A stretch of DNA of 64,000 nt from Nocardiopsis listeri NBRC 13360 (GCF_001570765.1 NZ_BCSH01000014.1:1-64000), one strand, 5' to 3'. Shown: positions 10,554 to 19,647, counted from the first letter of the stretch. The notes: generated by a model not told the origin, from the letters alone. A program made the numbers and translations.

Positions 10554-11711
10554 TCAGCGCACGCCGAGCAGGTGCTCCAGGGCCAGTTGGTCCAGACGCT
10601 CGAAGTGGTAACCGCGCCGGCCCACCTCGGCCAGGTCCAGGTCCTCCTTGAGCAGGTCGGCGACGCCCTCACCGGGGGCCAGGGTGGACTCGGACAGTTC
10701 CGGTACCCGGGCCTCGGCCAGTGCGGCGGCCACCGCCGGATCGGCGCGGAACGCAGCGGCCTTGTCCTTGAGGATCAGGTAGTTGCGCATGCACGCGGCG
10801 GCGGACTCCCACACCCCGGACATGTCCTCGGTCCGGGGCGGCTTGAAGTCGAAGTGCTTGGGACCCGCGTAACCGGCCCGCTCCAACAGGTCGACCAGGA
10901 AGAACGACTCCTTCAGGTCGCCCGCGCCGAAGCGCAGGTCCTGGTCGTACTTCACGCCCCGCTGACCGTTCAGATCGATGTGGAACAGCTTGTCCGCCCA
11001 CAGCGCCTGGGCGACACCGTGCGTGAAGTTGAGTCCGGCCATCTGCTCGTGGCCGACCTCGGGGTTGACCCCCACCATCTCGGAGTGTTCGAGGCTGTTG
11101 ATGAACGCCAAGGCGTGGCCGACCGTGGGCAGCAGGACGTCACCGCGCGGCTCGTTCGGCTTGGGCTCGATGGCGAAACGCAGGTCGTATCCCTGTTCGC
11201 GTACGTACGCGCACAGCAGGTCGAACGCCTCGCGCAGACGGTCGAGGGCGGCGTGGTCGTCCTTGCCGGCCTCGGACTCGGCGCCGTCCATGCCACCCCA
11301 GCACACGTAGGTTCGCGCACCGAGGGAGGCGGCCAGGTCGATGTTGCGGATGACCTTGCGCAGCGCGTACCGGCGCACGTCGCGGCTGTTGGAGGTGAAG
11401 CCGCCGTCCCGGAACACCGGGTGGGAGAACAGGTTGGTGGTCGCCATCGGCACGGTCAGCCCGGTCTCCTCCAGGGCCGCGGTGAACCGGGTGACGATCG
11501 CGTCGCGTTCGGCGGTGGTGCTGCCGCGCGGGATGAGGTCGTCGTCGTGGAAGGTGATGCCGTGCGCGCCGAGTTCGGCCAAGCGGCGGACCGCCTCCAC
11601 GGGGTCGAGCGGGGGGCGGACGGGGTCACCGAAGGTGTTGACGCCCTGCCATCCCACGGTCCACAGACCGAAGGTGAAGTTGTCCTCTGGGGTGGGCTGG
11701 TAATCGGACAT
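10554..11711 (-). CDS. xylA: Xylose isomerase
   Basis: 385 residues, the typical length of the short class I actinomycete xylose isomerases. It converts D-xylose to D-xylulose and, in vitro, glucose to fructose. Diagnostic segments include [10 protein letters not shown] near the N-terminus, ITFHDDD with the catalytic-region His, and the metal-site segments [10 protein letters not shown] and [14 protein letters not shown] 11711 has AGGAG about 8 bases upstream. It lies downstream of a ROK-family regulator on the same strand with a 66-base gap. No xylulokinase gene is next to it. Confidence 0.96.
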   Translation of the reverse strand: MSDYQPTPEDNFTFGLWTVGWQGVNTFGDPVRPPLDPVEAVRRLAELGAHGITFHDDDLIPRGSTTAERDAIVTRFTAALEETGLTVPMATTNLFSHPVFRDGGFTSNSRDVRRYALRKVIRNIDLAASLGARTYVCWGGMDGAESEAGKDDHAALDRLREAFDLLCAYVREQGYDLRFAIEPKPNEPRGDVLLPTVGHALAFINSLEHSEMVGVNPEVGHEQMAGLNFTHGVAQALWADKLFHIDLNGQRGVKYDQDLRFGAGDLKESFFLVDLLERAGYAGPKHFDFKPPRTEDMSGVWESAAACMRNYLILKDKAAAFRADPAVAAALAEARVPELSESTLAPGEGVADLLKEDLDLAEVGRRGYHFERLDQLALEHLLGVR

Positions 11712-11754
11712 GGCTGTGCTCCTGGGGGTCGGTCCGAGGCCGGACGCGATCAGT

Positions 11755-11781
11755 TTGTCTAGAGTCACAACTAATTGTCAA
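11755..11781 (-). promoter_or_regulatory. Candidate xylA promoter/operator
   Basis: The short gap before xylA contains interlocking dyads: TTGT (11755-11758) with ACAA (11767-11770), and ACAACTAATTGT (11767-11778). On the minus strand a TTGACA hexamer (11776-11781), overlapping the regulator stop codon, could be a -35 element. This AT-rich block is a plausible XylR/ROK binding site; no clear -10 was found, so the assignment is tentative. Confidence 0.4.
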
Positions 11782-12968
11782 CGGGGCAGTGGAAGGTCTC
11801 CCGTTTCCATGGAGTGGATCATCACCGCGGCGCCACCCCGAGCCGCCGCGCTCATCCCCAGATCAGAAGGCTCCACTCGACAACCGCCCGCGGCAGGGGC
11901 GAAGGACCGTGCCAACGCGGCCCCTCGACACCGCGGGAGCAACCACGGCGCTAGCGGTACGAAGTAACCGCCCAACACCACCGCGCCCGGGTTGACCACG
12001 TTGACCAGCACGGCCACCCCGCGGCCCAGCCATTCGCCCGCCCGCTCCAACGCGCTCAGAGTGGTGGGGTCACCCGCCTCGGCGCGCTCCACCGTCGACG
12101 CGACCAGGTCGGCGACGTCGCCCCCCGAGGAATCGGGCAGCGCATCGCGCAGGATCGCCCCCACTCCGGCGAGGGCCTCCAGACAACCCCGCCGACCACA
12201 GGAGCACTCCGGGCCGTTCGGCTCCAGCTCCAGGTGCCCGACCTCCCCGGCCCACCCACCGGAGCCACGCACCAGTTCACCGCCGGTCAGCACACCCGCG
12301 CCGATGCCGACCTCACCGGTCAGGTACACCAGGTCCGGTATGCCCGCGCACGGACCGAACCGGAACTCGGCCATCGCGCCGAGGTTGGCGTCGTTGTCCA
12401 CCAACACCGGCACCCCGTCCAGGGAACCCCGGACCAGGTCCCCCAGGGGTACGTCCCGCCACCCCAGGTTCGGCGCCCGGGTCACCACCCCCGACGGCAC
12501 GTCGATCAGCCCCGGAACGGCGACGCTCACCCCCACCAGGCGGCGCCCCCGCAACGCGGGATCCTCCGCGACCTCCCGCAGCGCCTCGGAGATCCTCCGG
12601 GCACATTCTTCGGCCCCTTCGGCCCGCGCGTCCAAGGGGACGTGCCGTTCCACCAGCTCGCGGTTCAACAGGTCCACCGCCACCACCGACAGGTAGTCGA
12701 CGTTGACCTCCAGTCCCACCGCCGCCACCGACCGGTCGTCCAACGCGAGCAGCACCCCGGGGCGGCCCACCCTGCGCTGCGAGGTCTCCCCGGTCTCCCT
12801 GACCAGGCCGCGCTCCATCAGGTCGGTGACCAGGTTGGAGACGGTGGTCTTGTTCAGACCCGTGTTCGCGGCCACGGTCGCCCGAGAACACGGCGCCAGC
12901 TCCCGCACGGTCCCCAACACCGACCGCAGATTGGTCTCCCGGACGGTCTGGAAGCTCACCCTCTCCAA
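11778..12968 (-). CDS. xylR: ROK-family transcriptional regulator, probably of xylose use
   Basis: 396 residues. An N-terminal winged helix (about residues 10-70, with TVAANTGLNKTTVSNLVTDL as the recognition region) is followed by a ROK sugar-kinase-like domain with the zinc motif CSCGRRGCLE and the glycine-rich VGIGAGV strand. Such XylR-type repressors bind xylose or glucose and control xylA; adjacency to xylA supports this. The TTG start at 12968 has AAGGGG upstream; GTG at 12959 is an alternative three codons in. XylR is assigned by context and could be a general ROK regulator. Confidence 0.82.
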   Translation of the reverse strand: MERVSFQTVRETNLRSVLGTVRELAPCSRATVAANTGLNKTTVSNLVTDLMERGLVRETGETSQRRVGRPGVLLALDDRSVAAVGLEVNVDYLSVVAVDLLNRELVERHVPLDARAEGAEECARRISEALREVAEDPALRGRRLVGVSVAVPGLIDVPSGVVTRAPNLGWRDVPLGDLVRGSLDGVPVLVDNDANLGAMAEFRFGPCAGIPDLVYLTGEVGIGAGVLTGGELVRGSGGWAGEVGHLELEPNGPECSCGRRGCLEALAGVGAILRDALPDSSGGDVADLVASTVERAEAGDPTTLSALERAGEWLGRGVAVLVNVVNPGAVVLGGYFVPLAPWLLPRCRGAALARSFAPAAGGCRVEPSDLGMSAAARGGAAVMIHSMETGDLPLPR

Positions 12969-13026
12969 CAGGACCCCTTAGAAAAACCCATTGCCCGCTC
13001 CAGGGGCCGCTGATCGGATCCCCATC

Positions 13027-13605
13027 ATGGTGCCTTCCGACCTCTTCCGCGACCAGCCCACCCTCCATGGACGCGGGGTACGGCTCGTCCTGCTCGGCGC
13101 CGAGAACGCCGATGACTTCATCCAGGGGATCATCGACCTCGATCCGCGGGTCCGTCGTCTCACCGGTACCCACCGGACCTTCACCGAGGTCGAACTGCGG
13201 GCCTTCGCCGCGAGCCGCCCGGACCACCACGACCGGGCCGACCGGCTCATCTACGCCGACGACACCTGCGTCGGTGACTGCGCCCTGATCGACCTCGACC
13301 CGGACAACGCCGAGGTGCACTACCGGATCGCGCTGAACAGCATGGATTTCACCGATCGCGGCTACGGCAAGGCCGCCACGGACGCCGTCCTGGAGTACGC
13401 CTTCGAGACCGCCGGGATCCATCGGGTGGCGCTGGAGGTGTTCGACGTCAACACCAACGCCCGGCGTTCCTACGAGAAGTCCGGTTTCGTCCGCGAGGGG
13501 GTGTGGCGCGAGCATCTGCGATGGAACGACGCATGGCACGACGCGGTGCTGATGTCGATTCTGAACGAGGAGTACGCGCTACGGTCGGAGCATGCCCGTC
13601 CCTGA
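13027..13605 (+). CDS. GNAT-family acetyltransferase
   Basis: 192 residues of the RimJ/RimL-like GNAT fold. The acetyl-CoA region is recognisable in FTDRGYGKAATDAVLEYAF, followed by HRVALEVFDVNTNARRSYEKSGF and a bulky C-terminal strand. The substrate is unknown; related proteins acetylate small molecules or protein N-termini. The start at ATG 13027 has no good Shine-Dalgarno sequence. It overlaps the following Nudix gene by 14 bases, so the two are probably cotranscribed. Confidence 0.85.
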   Translation: MVPSDLFRDQPTLHGRGVRLVLLGAENADDFIQGIIDLDPRVRRLTGTHRTFTEVELRAFAASRPDHHDRADRLIYADDTCVGDCALIDLDPDNAEVHYRIALNSMDFTDRGYGKAATDAVLEYAFETAGIHRVALEVFDVNTNARRSYEKSGFVREGVWREHLRWNDAWHDAVLMSILNEEYALRSEHARP

Positions 13606-14059
13606 CTTCCTCAAGCGCCTGCGCGAACACGTGGGCCACGATCTGCTGCCCCTGGTCGGGGTGACCGCGGTGGTGCTGGACCAGGAGAAGGTCCTCCTGC
13701 ACCGACGTTCCGACGACGGTCGCTGGGCCACCCCGGGCGGCATCCTGGAACCGGGCGAACAGCCGGCGCCGGCCGTGGTCCGTGAGGTGTGGGAGGAGAC
13801 CGGAGTGCACATCGAGGTGGAGCGCCTGGTCACTGTGATCACCCAGGAACCGCACACCTACCCCAACGGCGACCAGGTGCAGTTCCTCGACCTGGCCTTC
13901 CGTTGCCGACCCATCGGTGGTGAGGCCCGCGCGGACAACGACGAGAGCCTGGAGGTCGGCTGGTTCGCCCAGGAGGAACTACCTCCCATGGCCGACCGCA
14001 TTCTGGAACGCATCCACAATGCCCGCCATCCCGAAGGCACGCCCTACTACCTTCGGTGA
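13592..14059 (+). CDS. Nudix hydrolase
   Basis: 155 residues. The Nudix box GX5EX7REUXEEXGU is complete (begins GGILEPGEQPAP and ends REVWEETGV), so it should hydrolyse a nucleoside diphosphate linked to another moiety with Mg2+. Flanking strands include LLHRRSDDGRWATPG and DLAFRCRPIGGEA. It starts inside the end of the GNAT gene, which suggests coupled translation. Substrate cannot be read from the sequence. Confidence 0.92.
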   Translation: MPVPDFLKRLREHVGHDLLPLVGVTAVVLDQEKVLLHRRSDDGRWATPGGILEPGEQPAPAVVREVWEETGVHIEVERLVTVITQEPHTYPNGDQVQFLDLAFRCRPIGGEARADNDESLEVGWFAQEELPPMADRILERIHNARHPEGTPYYLR

Positions 14060-14120
14060 GCCCCGGCGATCACGGCGCCCGCGGCCCGCCGCGCGGGGGA
14101 GCGGCCGGACCGTTCCGGTT

Positions 14121-15053
14121 TCACAGCAGAACGCGTCCTCTGCGGCTGCGGTCCCGGAGCGCGGCCATCCGCCGGACGTTGCCCGGCCGCCGCGACAGCA
14201 AGTGGTACACGAACAACGAGGGATCCCGGTCGACCGACGCCCGGGCGGCCATCTCACCCAGGTTCACCCGCGTGTACAGATTCGATCCACCGGCGAACAG
14301 CCGTACCGCCGACGCGCCCTCGGGGACGTGCGCCAGACCGTGGTCGTCCGCCGTGTACTCCCGCGCGCGGGCCAACGACGCGCCCAGCCCAGGGACGAGT
14401 TCGGCCCCCAGGATCGCTAGGCGCTGCCAGTAGCCGGTGTGTCCGGAGGTGACGTGCCCGATCTGGTGGGCCACCAGGAACGCCATCGCGTCGGGGTCGC
14501 GAGGCCGTCCGGAACCGTCGAGCAGGGCGCCGGGAAGTACCAGGTACCTGCGCAGCCCGTGCCCGGAGGCGTCGGTGCGCGGTGACGCCTCCCCGCGCCG
14601 CACGTACGCCTCTGGGGTCTTGGGCAACCCCATCTCCCGGCTGAGGGACACCACCACGCGGTACACCTCGGGGAACTGGGTGGGGGAGACACGCACCGAT
14701 TCCGCGCGTTCGCGGGCGTACCTCAGTCCGCTCACCCACCAGCACACCAACGGCACCGCACCCAAGGCCGTAACGGCCCAAGGGAGCGACCAGAGCGACC
14801 ACACCAGATGGAACAGGGCGCTCATGGCCGCCACCGACACCACCGTGCACAGGGCGAACAGCGGTCGCTCCCAGGGATGCCGGGGGGACAGCACCACGTG
14901 GTCTTCGGAATCCTCGGTGCACAATTCGGGCGCATGGCCGTTGAGGAAGGTCGGCCGCGGCGTGTGGTGATTCCTGGACGTGGTGGCGCGGCCGGTGACC
15001 GCGTGGACCGAGCAGGCCGGGGTGGGTGCTCCGGGCGGCGTGGCGTGTTGCAT
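14121..15053 (-). CDS. M48-like membrane protein with altered HEXXH motif
   Basis: 310 residues. Two membrane helices (about residues 65-110) precede a cytoplasmic domain resembling M48 zinc peptidases (HtpX/Ste24 type). The metal motif reads HQIGH (His196, Gln197, His200), so the catalytic Glu is Gln, while the downstream REYTADDHG segment that carries the third ligand in M48 enzymes is kept. It may be inactive as a peptidase and act as a scaffold or regulator. ATG 15053 has GGGGAG 5 bases upstream; the open frame extends further but only this start has a good site. It follows the DivIVA-module gene on the same strand. Confidence 0.72.
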   Translation of the reverse strand: MQHATPPGAPTPACSVHAVTGRATTSRNHHTPRPTFLNGHAPELCTEDSEDHVVLSPRHPWERPLFALCTVVSVAAMSALFHLVWSLWSLPWAVTALGAVPLVCWWVSGLRYARERAESVRVSPTQFPEVYRVVVSLSREMGLPKTPEAYVRRGEASPRTDASGHGLRRYLVLPGALLDGSGRPRDPDAMAFLVAHQIGHVTSGHTGYWQRLAILGAELVPGLGASLARAREYTADDHGLAHVPEGASAVRLFAGGSNLYTRVNLGEMAARASVDRDPSLFVYHLLSRRPGNVRRMAALRDRSRRGRVLL

Positions 15054-15210
15054 GCTGCTCCCCTCGAGCCGCCGAAGACACGGGGTCACTGTTCCCGGAG
15101 CCGCCGGCGGCATGGGATTACTACTCTCTGTACTCGAATATTACGTTCCGCTTCCCTGGGCGTGGTGTGTCGCTGACGGCGTGTTCCCGCGCGGGTGTTC
15201 AAGGCGCTCG

Positions 15211-15918
15211 TCAGTGGTGCTCATACAGGCGCAGTTCGTCGGCGAGGACGTCCAGGAAACGGTCGACCTGGGCGGGGTCGTAGCCCGGCCTGGCCCGAGT
15301 GGTGGCGAACTGGGCCCGTTCCACCTCACTCGCGGTGAGGGTGGCTCGGTCCTGACGGCCCTGGAGCAGCACACCCAGCGTGTACTCGGCGCGGTCCAGG
15401 AAATCGTCGACCTCCTGCTCGTTGTATCCCGTGGTCAGCCGGGTGGTGGCGAAGCGCTGGTTGCGAATGTCGTCCGGGGTCATCCGGGGGCCGGACGGCA
15501 CCGGCCGACCGGTCGGGGGCTGGGGGGCGGGTGGTCCTCCGGCGCGGGGATCGTCCGCCACGGGACGCCCGGGCGCCACGGTGGGGGATCGTCTCGGATC
15601 ACCTCGGGTCGGATGCGGTGGCAGCGGCGGGGGCGCCTGCTGGCCCAACCCACGTCCGGCGAGGTCGGCGATCACGGTGTCGAGGAAGTCGTCCACCTCG
15701 TCCTCGCGGTACCCGGGACTCATCCGGGTGGTGCGGAAGCGAGAGTTGCGGATCTCCTCGGCCGTGATCAGAGGCCCCTTGCGCGGTCCGCCCTCCAAGG
15801 CGATCAGGGTCGCCTCGATCCGGTCGAGGAGCGCGTCGACGTCCTCCTCGTTGTAGCCCGGGCGCAGGCGCACCGTGTGGAACTTCTTGTCGCGGATGTC
15901 CGCCGGTGTCAGAGGCAT
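15211..15918 (-). CDS. Protein with four tandem DivIVA-type modules
   Basis: 235 residues built from four copies of a roughly 33-residue module of the form [DE][IV]xxxxFxTxRxxxGYxxxxVDxxLD (about residues 6-38, 53-85, 149-181 and 197-229). This is the short DivIVA N-terminal motif that in DivIVA/Wag31 binds curved membrane. A Pro-rich linker (about 95-145) divides the modules into two pairs, and the long coiled coil of true DivIVA is missing. It may organise at poles or septa or bind several partners. The start at ATG 15918 is followed directly by the first module; in-frame ATGs lie 9 bases or more upstream. Confidence 0.75.
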   Translation of the reverse strand: MPLTPADIRDKKFHTVRLRPGYNEEDVDALLDRIEATLIALEGGPRKGPLITAEEIRNSRFRTTRMSPGYREDEVDDFLDTVIADLAGRGLGQQAPPPLPPHPTRGDPRRSPTVAPGRPVADDPRAGGPPAPQPPTGRPVPSGPRMTPDDIRNQRFATTRLTTGYNEQEVDDFLDRAEYTLGVLLQGRQDRATLTASEVERAQFATTRARPGYDPAQVDRFLDVLADELRLYEHH

Positions 15919-15976
15919 GGTCCCCATTGTGCAGTTCATACGGGTCGAAGGGGCCGAAACAGGAGCCCATGGGTGG

Positions 15977-16243
15977 TCAGGTGCCGTCTTGTCGGCCATC
16001 CTGTCGACCTTCGAGTCGGTCGGCGAGCAGATCAAGGTAGTCCAGCACCTGTTGGTGGTCCAAGCCCCGCAACACCACGTCGAACTCGGGAGAGCGCAAC
16101 CGTTCGGCCGAGATCGTGGCCGAGGCGGGTGAGGCGAGGGCGCGTAGACCCTGTTCGATGACGTCGGCGACCTGGGCGCGGTGGAACCCGCGCAGGACGA
16201 GGTCGAACTCGGGTTCGGGGAGGGCCGGAGCCGGGGGATTCAT
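15977..16243 (-). CDS. Small protein with two degenerate DivIVA-like modules
   Basis: 88 residues. Two related segments (EFDLVLRGFHRAQVADVIEQ and PEFDVVLRGLDHQQVLDYLD) match the core of the DivIVA module in the next gene but lack the TxR-GY part. The gene is 58 bases upstream of the four-module gene on the same strand, so the pair probably forms an operon. No Shine-Dalgarno sequence precedes ATG 16243; a CATAAT hexamer ends 7 bases before it, consistent with a leaderless transcript. An in-frame ATG at 16252 is a possible alternative. Confidence 0.6.
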   Translation of the reverse strand: MNPPAPALPEPEFDLVLRGFHRAQVADVIEQGLRALASPASATISAERLRSPEFDVVLRGLDHQQVLDYLDLLADRLEGRQDGRQDGT

Positions 16244-16814
16244 GGACCGCATTATGCCGAGGTGGGGTGGCCCGCGCCATGCCGGATGGTGTTTCTGGCC
16301 GAGTGTGGACGTAGGTCCCGTTCCGTGCGGAAGGTCGGGTAACGACATGATCGGGTGGCCGACGGAGTGACGCGCGCCACCGAAAAGGCGGTGAACCACC
16401 GGTGCTCGCGGCGGGCCCTTCTGTGAAGGACGCTCGTGCCGGCGAACGGTTCACACGATCATCAAAGAATCACTGAATTCGCCGATGTCTGTCACGAATG
16501 GTGATTGTCGATCGCCATCGTTTCCTTTCTGAAACCCGGTTTCGCGACCGCCTGTCCGTTGCTTGTGTATTGTTCACATCAAGCAGGCGAACGCGAAGAA
16601 ATCGGCTTTTCCGGCCCTGGCCTTCGCGGGTCGTAGCCGATCCCGTGCTTCGTTGCGCCAGGTCAAGGGCTTCTGTGTGCCCTGGCCGATCCCCCATCCG
16701 ACCCTGGTCGAAGCTTCTGTGAGGTCCCCCGCGCGTTGTGGGTTTCGCGGTGGAAATCCCGACCAGACCGGGCCCGATTCCTCTCGGGCCAGGACGATCC
16801 GAAAAGGATTGATC
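16244..16814. other. Long divergent regulatory region upstream of the first LAXTG gene
   Basis: About 570 bases with no convincing gene. It must hold promoters for the leftward DivIVA-module operon and the rightward LAXTG gene. The part around 16460-16580 is clearly AT-richer than its surroundings and includes the imperfect dyad GCTTG...CAAGC near 16560-16583. The last 200 bases look like a long leader and share short blocks with the leader of the second LAXTG gene. Confidence 0.45.
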
Positions 16815-18086
16815 TTGAAGAACGCTCGCTTCAGCGCTCGACGTGTGCTTCAGGGCGGTGCGGCCTTCGCCGCTCTCGGCGCTCTCGGTATCGCCACCGC
16901 GATGCCGGCCCACGCGGACACCTACGGTTGGGGATACGCCTCCGCCGTCGGCGGTGACGGAGTCTCGGAAACGTACGTCACCCAGGACCAGACGGTCTCC
17001 AACTCCTTCTCCAGCGGTATCGGCGGCTGGCTGACCGTCGACGGCACGACCACCGCCACGGTCAACGCCGAGGGTGCCACCGCCACCACGGTCGTCGACT
17101 CGGCTCGCGTCCTCATCACCCTCGACGACCTCGAGGACATCCTCGACCCCGAGGCGGATGACGAGGAGGAGGCGGAAGAGGAGATCGAGGAGGACGACGG
17201 CGAGACCGACGGGACCGGTGAGACGGACGGGACCGACGAGACGGACGGGATCGAGGACACCAAGGACGAGGACGGTTCTTCGCAGGACCCGGGGGACCTG
17301 CCTTCGGAGGGCACCGACCCCGATGACGAAGCCGAGGTCTCCATCCCGGACAACGGCCCCGAGCCGTCGCCGACCCCCGAGCCCTCGCCGACCCCCGAGG
17401 CCGACGCGGATGGCGCCGCAGGCACGGTGGACACGACCGTCGACGACGCGGTCGACGAGGTCATCGAGCTGAACGAGGAGAACTCCGAGCTCGTCGATGG
17501 TGGTGACACCGTCTTCATCGAGGCCACCGTCACCGGTGCCACGGTGAGCACCTCCCAGAGCTGGGACGGAAAGGTATCCCACCACGCGTTCGAGGGGAAC
17601 CTGTCCGTGCCGGACGAGGTCGCCACCCTCGCCAACGGTGAGGAGGTCGTGATCGACCTCGTCCCGGTCGTCGATCAGGGTGTCGCCCAGACCGAGGACG
17701 CCGGTTTCCTCTGGAACGACGCGTACACCAACCTCTACCTGGCCTTCTCCGTCGATGGTGAGATCGTGAACGGCTACCCGCTCGCCGAGAGCGCCGCGGG
17801 TATCACCACCGGTGCGACCGGCGGTGACGGTGACACCGGTGGTGGTGACAAGGGTGATGAGGGCGACGACAGGACCCCGCCGAGGGAGCGCGACAAGGAC
17901 ACGCTGCCGGCTTCGGACGTCAAGGACGTCAAGGACGCCGAGCCGCTGGCCACGACCGGTTCCCCGCTCCTCGGACTGGTCGCCGCGGGTGCCGCGGTAG
18001 CCGCCGGTGGTGGCGCCGCCGCCTTCCTCGCGCGCCGCAAGAAGAACGACACCGAGGTGGACGAGACCGCGACCACCGAGAGCTGA
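16815..18086 (+). CDS. LAXTG-anchored acidic surface protein 1
   Basis: 423 residues. A signal peptide ends at AHA (after residue 34); LATTG (378-382), a hydrophobic helix and an ARRKK basic tail form a class E sortase signal. The mature protein has three conserved blocks shared with the two downstream paralogues: SARVLITLDDLEDIL, ATVSTSQSWDGKV and NDAYTNLYLAFSVDGE. A long Asp/Glu/Thr/Pro linker (about residues 118-200) separates the first two. The TTG start is supported by AAGGA 6 bases upstream and by the matching arrangement in the second paralogue. Function unknown; expected to be linked to peptidoglycan. Confidence 0.8.
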   Translation: MKNARFSARRVLQGGAAFAALGALGIATAMPAHADTYGWGYASAVGGDGVSETYVTQDQTVSNSFSSGIGGWLTVDGTTTATVNAEGATATTVVDSARVLITLDDLEDILDPEADDEEEAEEEIEEDDGETDGTGETDGTDETDGIEDTKDEDGSSQDPGDLPSEGTDPDDEAEVSIPDNGPEPSPTPEPSPTPEADADGAAGTVDTTVDDAVDEVIELNEENSELVDGGDTVFIEATVTGATVSTSQSWDGKVSHHAFEGNLSVPDEVATLANGEEVVIDLVPVVDQGVAQTEDAGFLWNDAYTNLYLAFSVDGEIVNGYPLAESAAGITTGATGGDGDTGGGDKGDEGDDRTPPRERDKDTLPASDVKDVKDAEPLATTGSPLLGLVAAGAAVAAGGGAAAFLARRKKNDTEVDETATTES

Positions 18087-18160
18087 CCTTTCGCCGCTCG
18101 ACCATCACGTCGATCGGGATCGAGCGGAGAGGTTCGCCTGGAGCGTCCCTCGTGGACGTG

Positions 18161-18197
18161 AGGAGGCCCCGGGGCACGCCGTGCCCCGGGGCCTCCT
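18161..18197. terminator. Strong bidirectional terminator
   Basis: 17-bp perfect arms (AGGAGGCCCCGGGGCAC and its complement) with a 3-base centre lie between the convergent LAXTG protein 1 and amidase genes. This is one of the strongest hairpins in the window. Confidence 0.8.
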
Positions 18198-18212
18198 CCG
18201 CGTTTCGGCGCG

Positions 18213-19109
18213 CTAGTCGCGCATGAGGTAGGTGACCAGACCCGTGGCTATGGCGTCGGCGGCGTTCTCCTGCCAGGCGGGGTCGCTCAGGAGCTCCGCG
18301 TCCTCGGGGTTGCGCATGTTCCCGGTCTCCAGGAACACCTTCGGCACGGTGGACAGGTTCAGTCCGCCCAGGTCGGTGCGTTCGTCCAGACCCTCATCGG
18401 CGAGGTAGTCCGCGTAGGGGATGTCGCTGCCCTCCAGGTATTCGCGGCGGAGGTCTTCAGCGAGCAGGGCGGAGGGTTCCACGATGTCCTCGGTCAACCC
18501 GGCCACCTCCCCGGGGGTGATGACGTGGAAGCCGCGACCGGACTCCGGGCCGCCGTCCGCGTGGATGGACACCACGGCGTCGGCCTCCACCTCGTTGCCG
18601 ATCTCGGCCCGCCTGTCGATGCAGGGGCCGACGCTTTCGTCGTCCTCGCGGGTGAGGACCACCTCGACCCCGTCGGCCTCCAACCGATCCTGGACCAGAA
18701 GCGACAGGTTCCAGTTGAACTCGTGTTCGGCGTAACCGTCCGCGGTCTCCGCCCCCACCGTGTCGCAGGCCTTCTCGCCGTTACCGACCTCCACCTGGCT
18801 GTTGATCTCGCTCGGGGCCCGGGCGTTGCCACCGTTGTGCCCGGGATCGATCACCACCACCCGATCACCCAGTGGGCCATCGTTGTGGGCCGCGTCGTCG
18901 CGGCCCTCCCCGGACCCGTCGTCGGCGCCATCGTCGCCGTTCTCCCCGTTCGAGTCCTCGGGGCCCGGCAGTGGTGGGGCGGCCGTGGGATCACCGCCCG
19001 GCGCACCGTCGGCGGGTGCTGAACAGGCCGCGGTCAACAGCACCGCGAGTGAGAGCAGGGCCAGGGCACGTACACGGCCCGGGCGCTCTGTTGGTGCGGA
19101 GTCGAGCAT
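18213..19109 (-). CDS. N-acetylmuramoyl-L-alanine amidase lipoprotein
   Basis: 298 residues. A lipobox (LTAAC) and an acidic Gly/Asp linker precede an Amidase_3 catalytic domain that cleaves the bond between MurNAc and the stem peptide. Zinc and catalytic features are VVIDPGHNGGN (His), EHEFNWNL (Glu), SIHADGG (His) and the late FLETGNMRN with the catalytic Glu. It is antisense between the first two LAXTG surface genes, which suggests a role in remodelling the wall that those proteins attach to. ATG 19109 is chosen over GTG 19115 because the weak AGGT upstream then has proper spacing. Confidence 0.88.
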   Translation of the reverse strand: MLDSAPTERPGRVRALALLSLAVLLTAACSAPADGAPGGDPTAAPPLPGPEDSNGENGDDGADDGSGEGRDDAAHNDGPLGDRVVVIDPGHNGGNARAPSEINSQVEVGNGEKACDTVGAETADGYAEHEFNWNLSLLVQDRLEADGVEVVLTREDDESVGPCIDRRAEIGNEVEADAVVSIHADGGPESGRGFHVITPGEVAGLTEDIVEPSALLAEDLRREYLEGSDIPYADYLADEGLDERTDLGGLNLSTVPKVFLETGNMRNPEDAELLSDPAWQENAADAIATGLVTYLMRD

Positions 19110-19647
19110 GTCCACAACCTAGCGGGTCGACGAGACCTGGCCGTACCCCCGCAAAGGGTGACGAACGTTCCATGTCGAAGGTCCGAAACCGGACAAGGTT
19201 CAGGATGTCGTCACGCGAAAAGTAGCGGAGTTCTACCGACCCCTTCCTTCCTTTTCGAAGTGCCGATGACGCGATCGTACTGCGAAGGTTTACCGATCGA
19301 GTAAAACTTAACCCATCTCCTCGGTGGCGATCACGCAGTGCAATGTAATGGTTATCGTAATTTGTTCGTGATCATTTTATTCGTGATTTGATCTTTGTCG
19401 GTGAGTAGTCTCCCGAAAGAGAACCGGGGAGTAACACGAAGGTTCACCGGCCACCTGTCCCTCTTTGGCTCCAGGTCGAACCCTTCCGGTTCTCGCAGGT
19501 AGAGGGCTTCTGAACGCCCTCGCCCTCCCCCGACCGATCCTGGCTCGCGACTCCGTGTCCCGAGGCCTTCCCACCCGCCTTCCGGTGGTGAAACGCGTGG
19601 CCAGGCCGATCCGAACCCGGATCGGAAGAATCCGAATGAGGATTGTC
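19110..19647. other. AT-rich divergent region and leader before LAXTG gene 2
   Basis: About 540 bases without a gene between the divergent amidase and LAXTG protein 2. The part 19240-19420 is markedly AT-rich for this genome and holds an 8-bp direct repeat TTCGTGAT at 19365-19372 and 19380-19387. This is a likely site for nucleoid proteins or a regulator. The final 150 bases resemble the leader of LAXTG gene 1. Confidence 0.5.

Noticed and set aside
16563-16582. TTGTGTATTGTTCACATC as a second Rex operator
   Set aside because: The spacing between half-sites is one base short of the Rex consensus and the right end is degraded. The adjacent gene has no redox theme.
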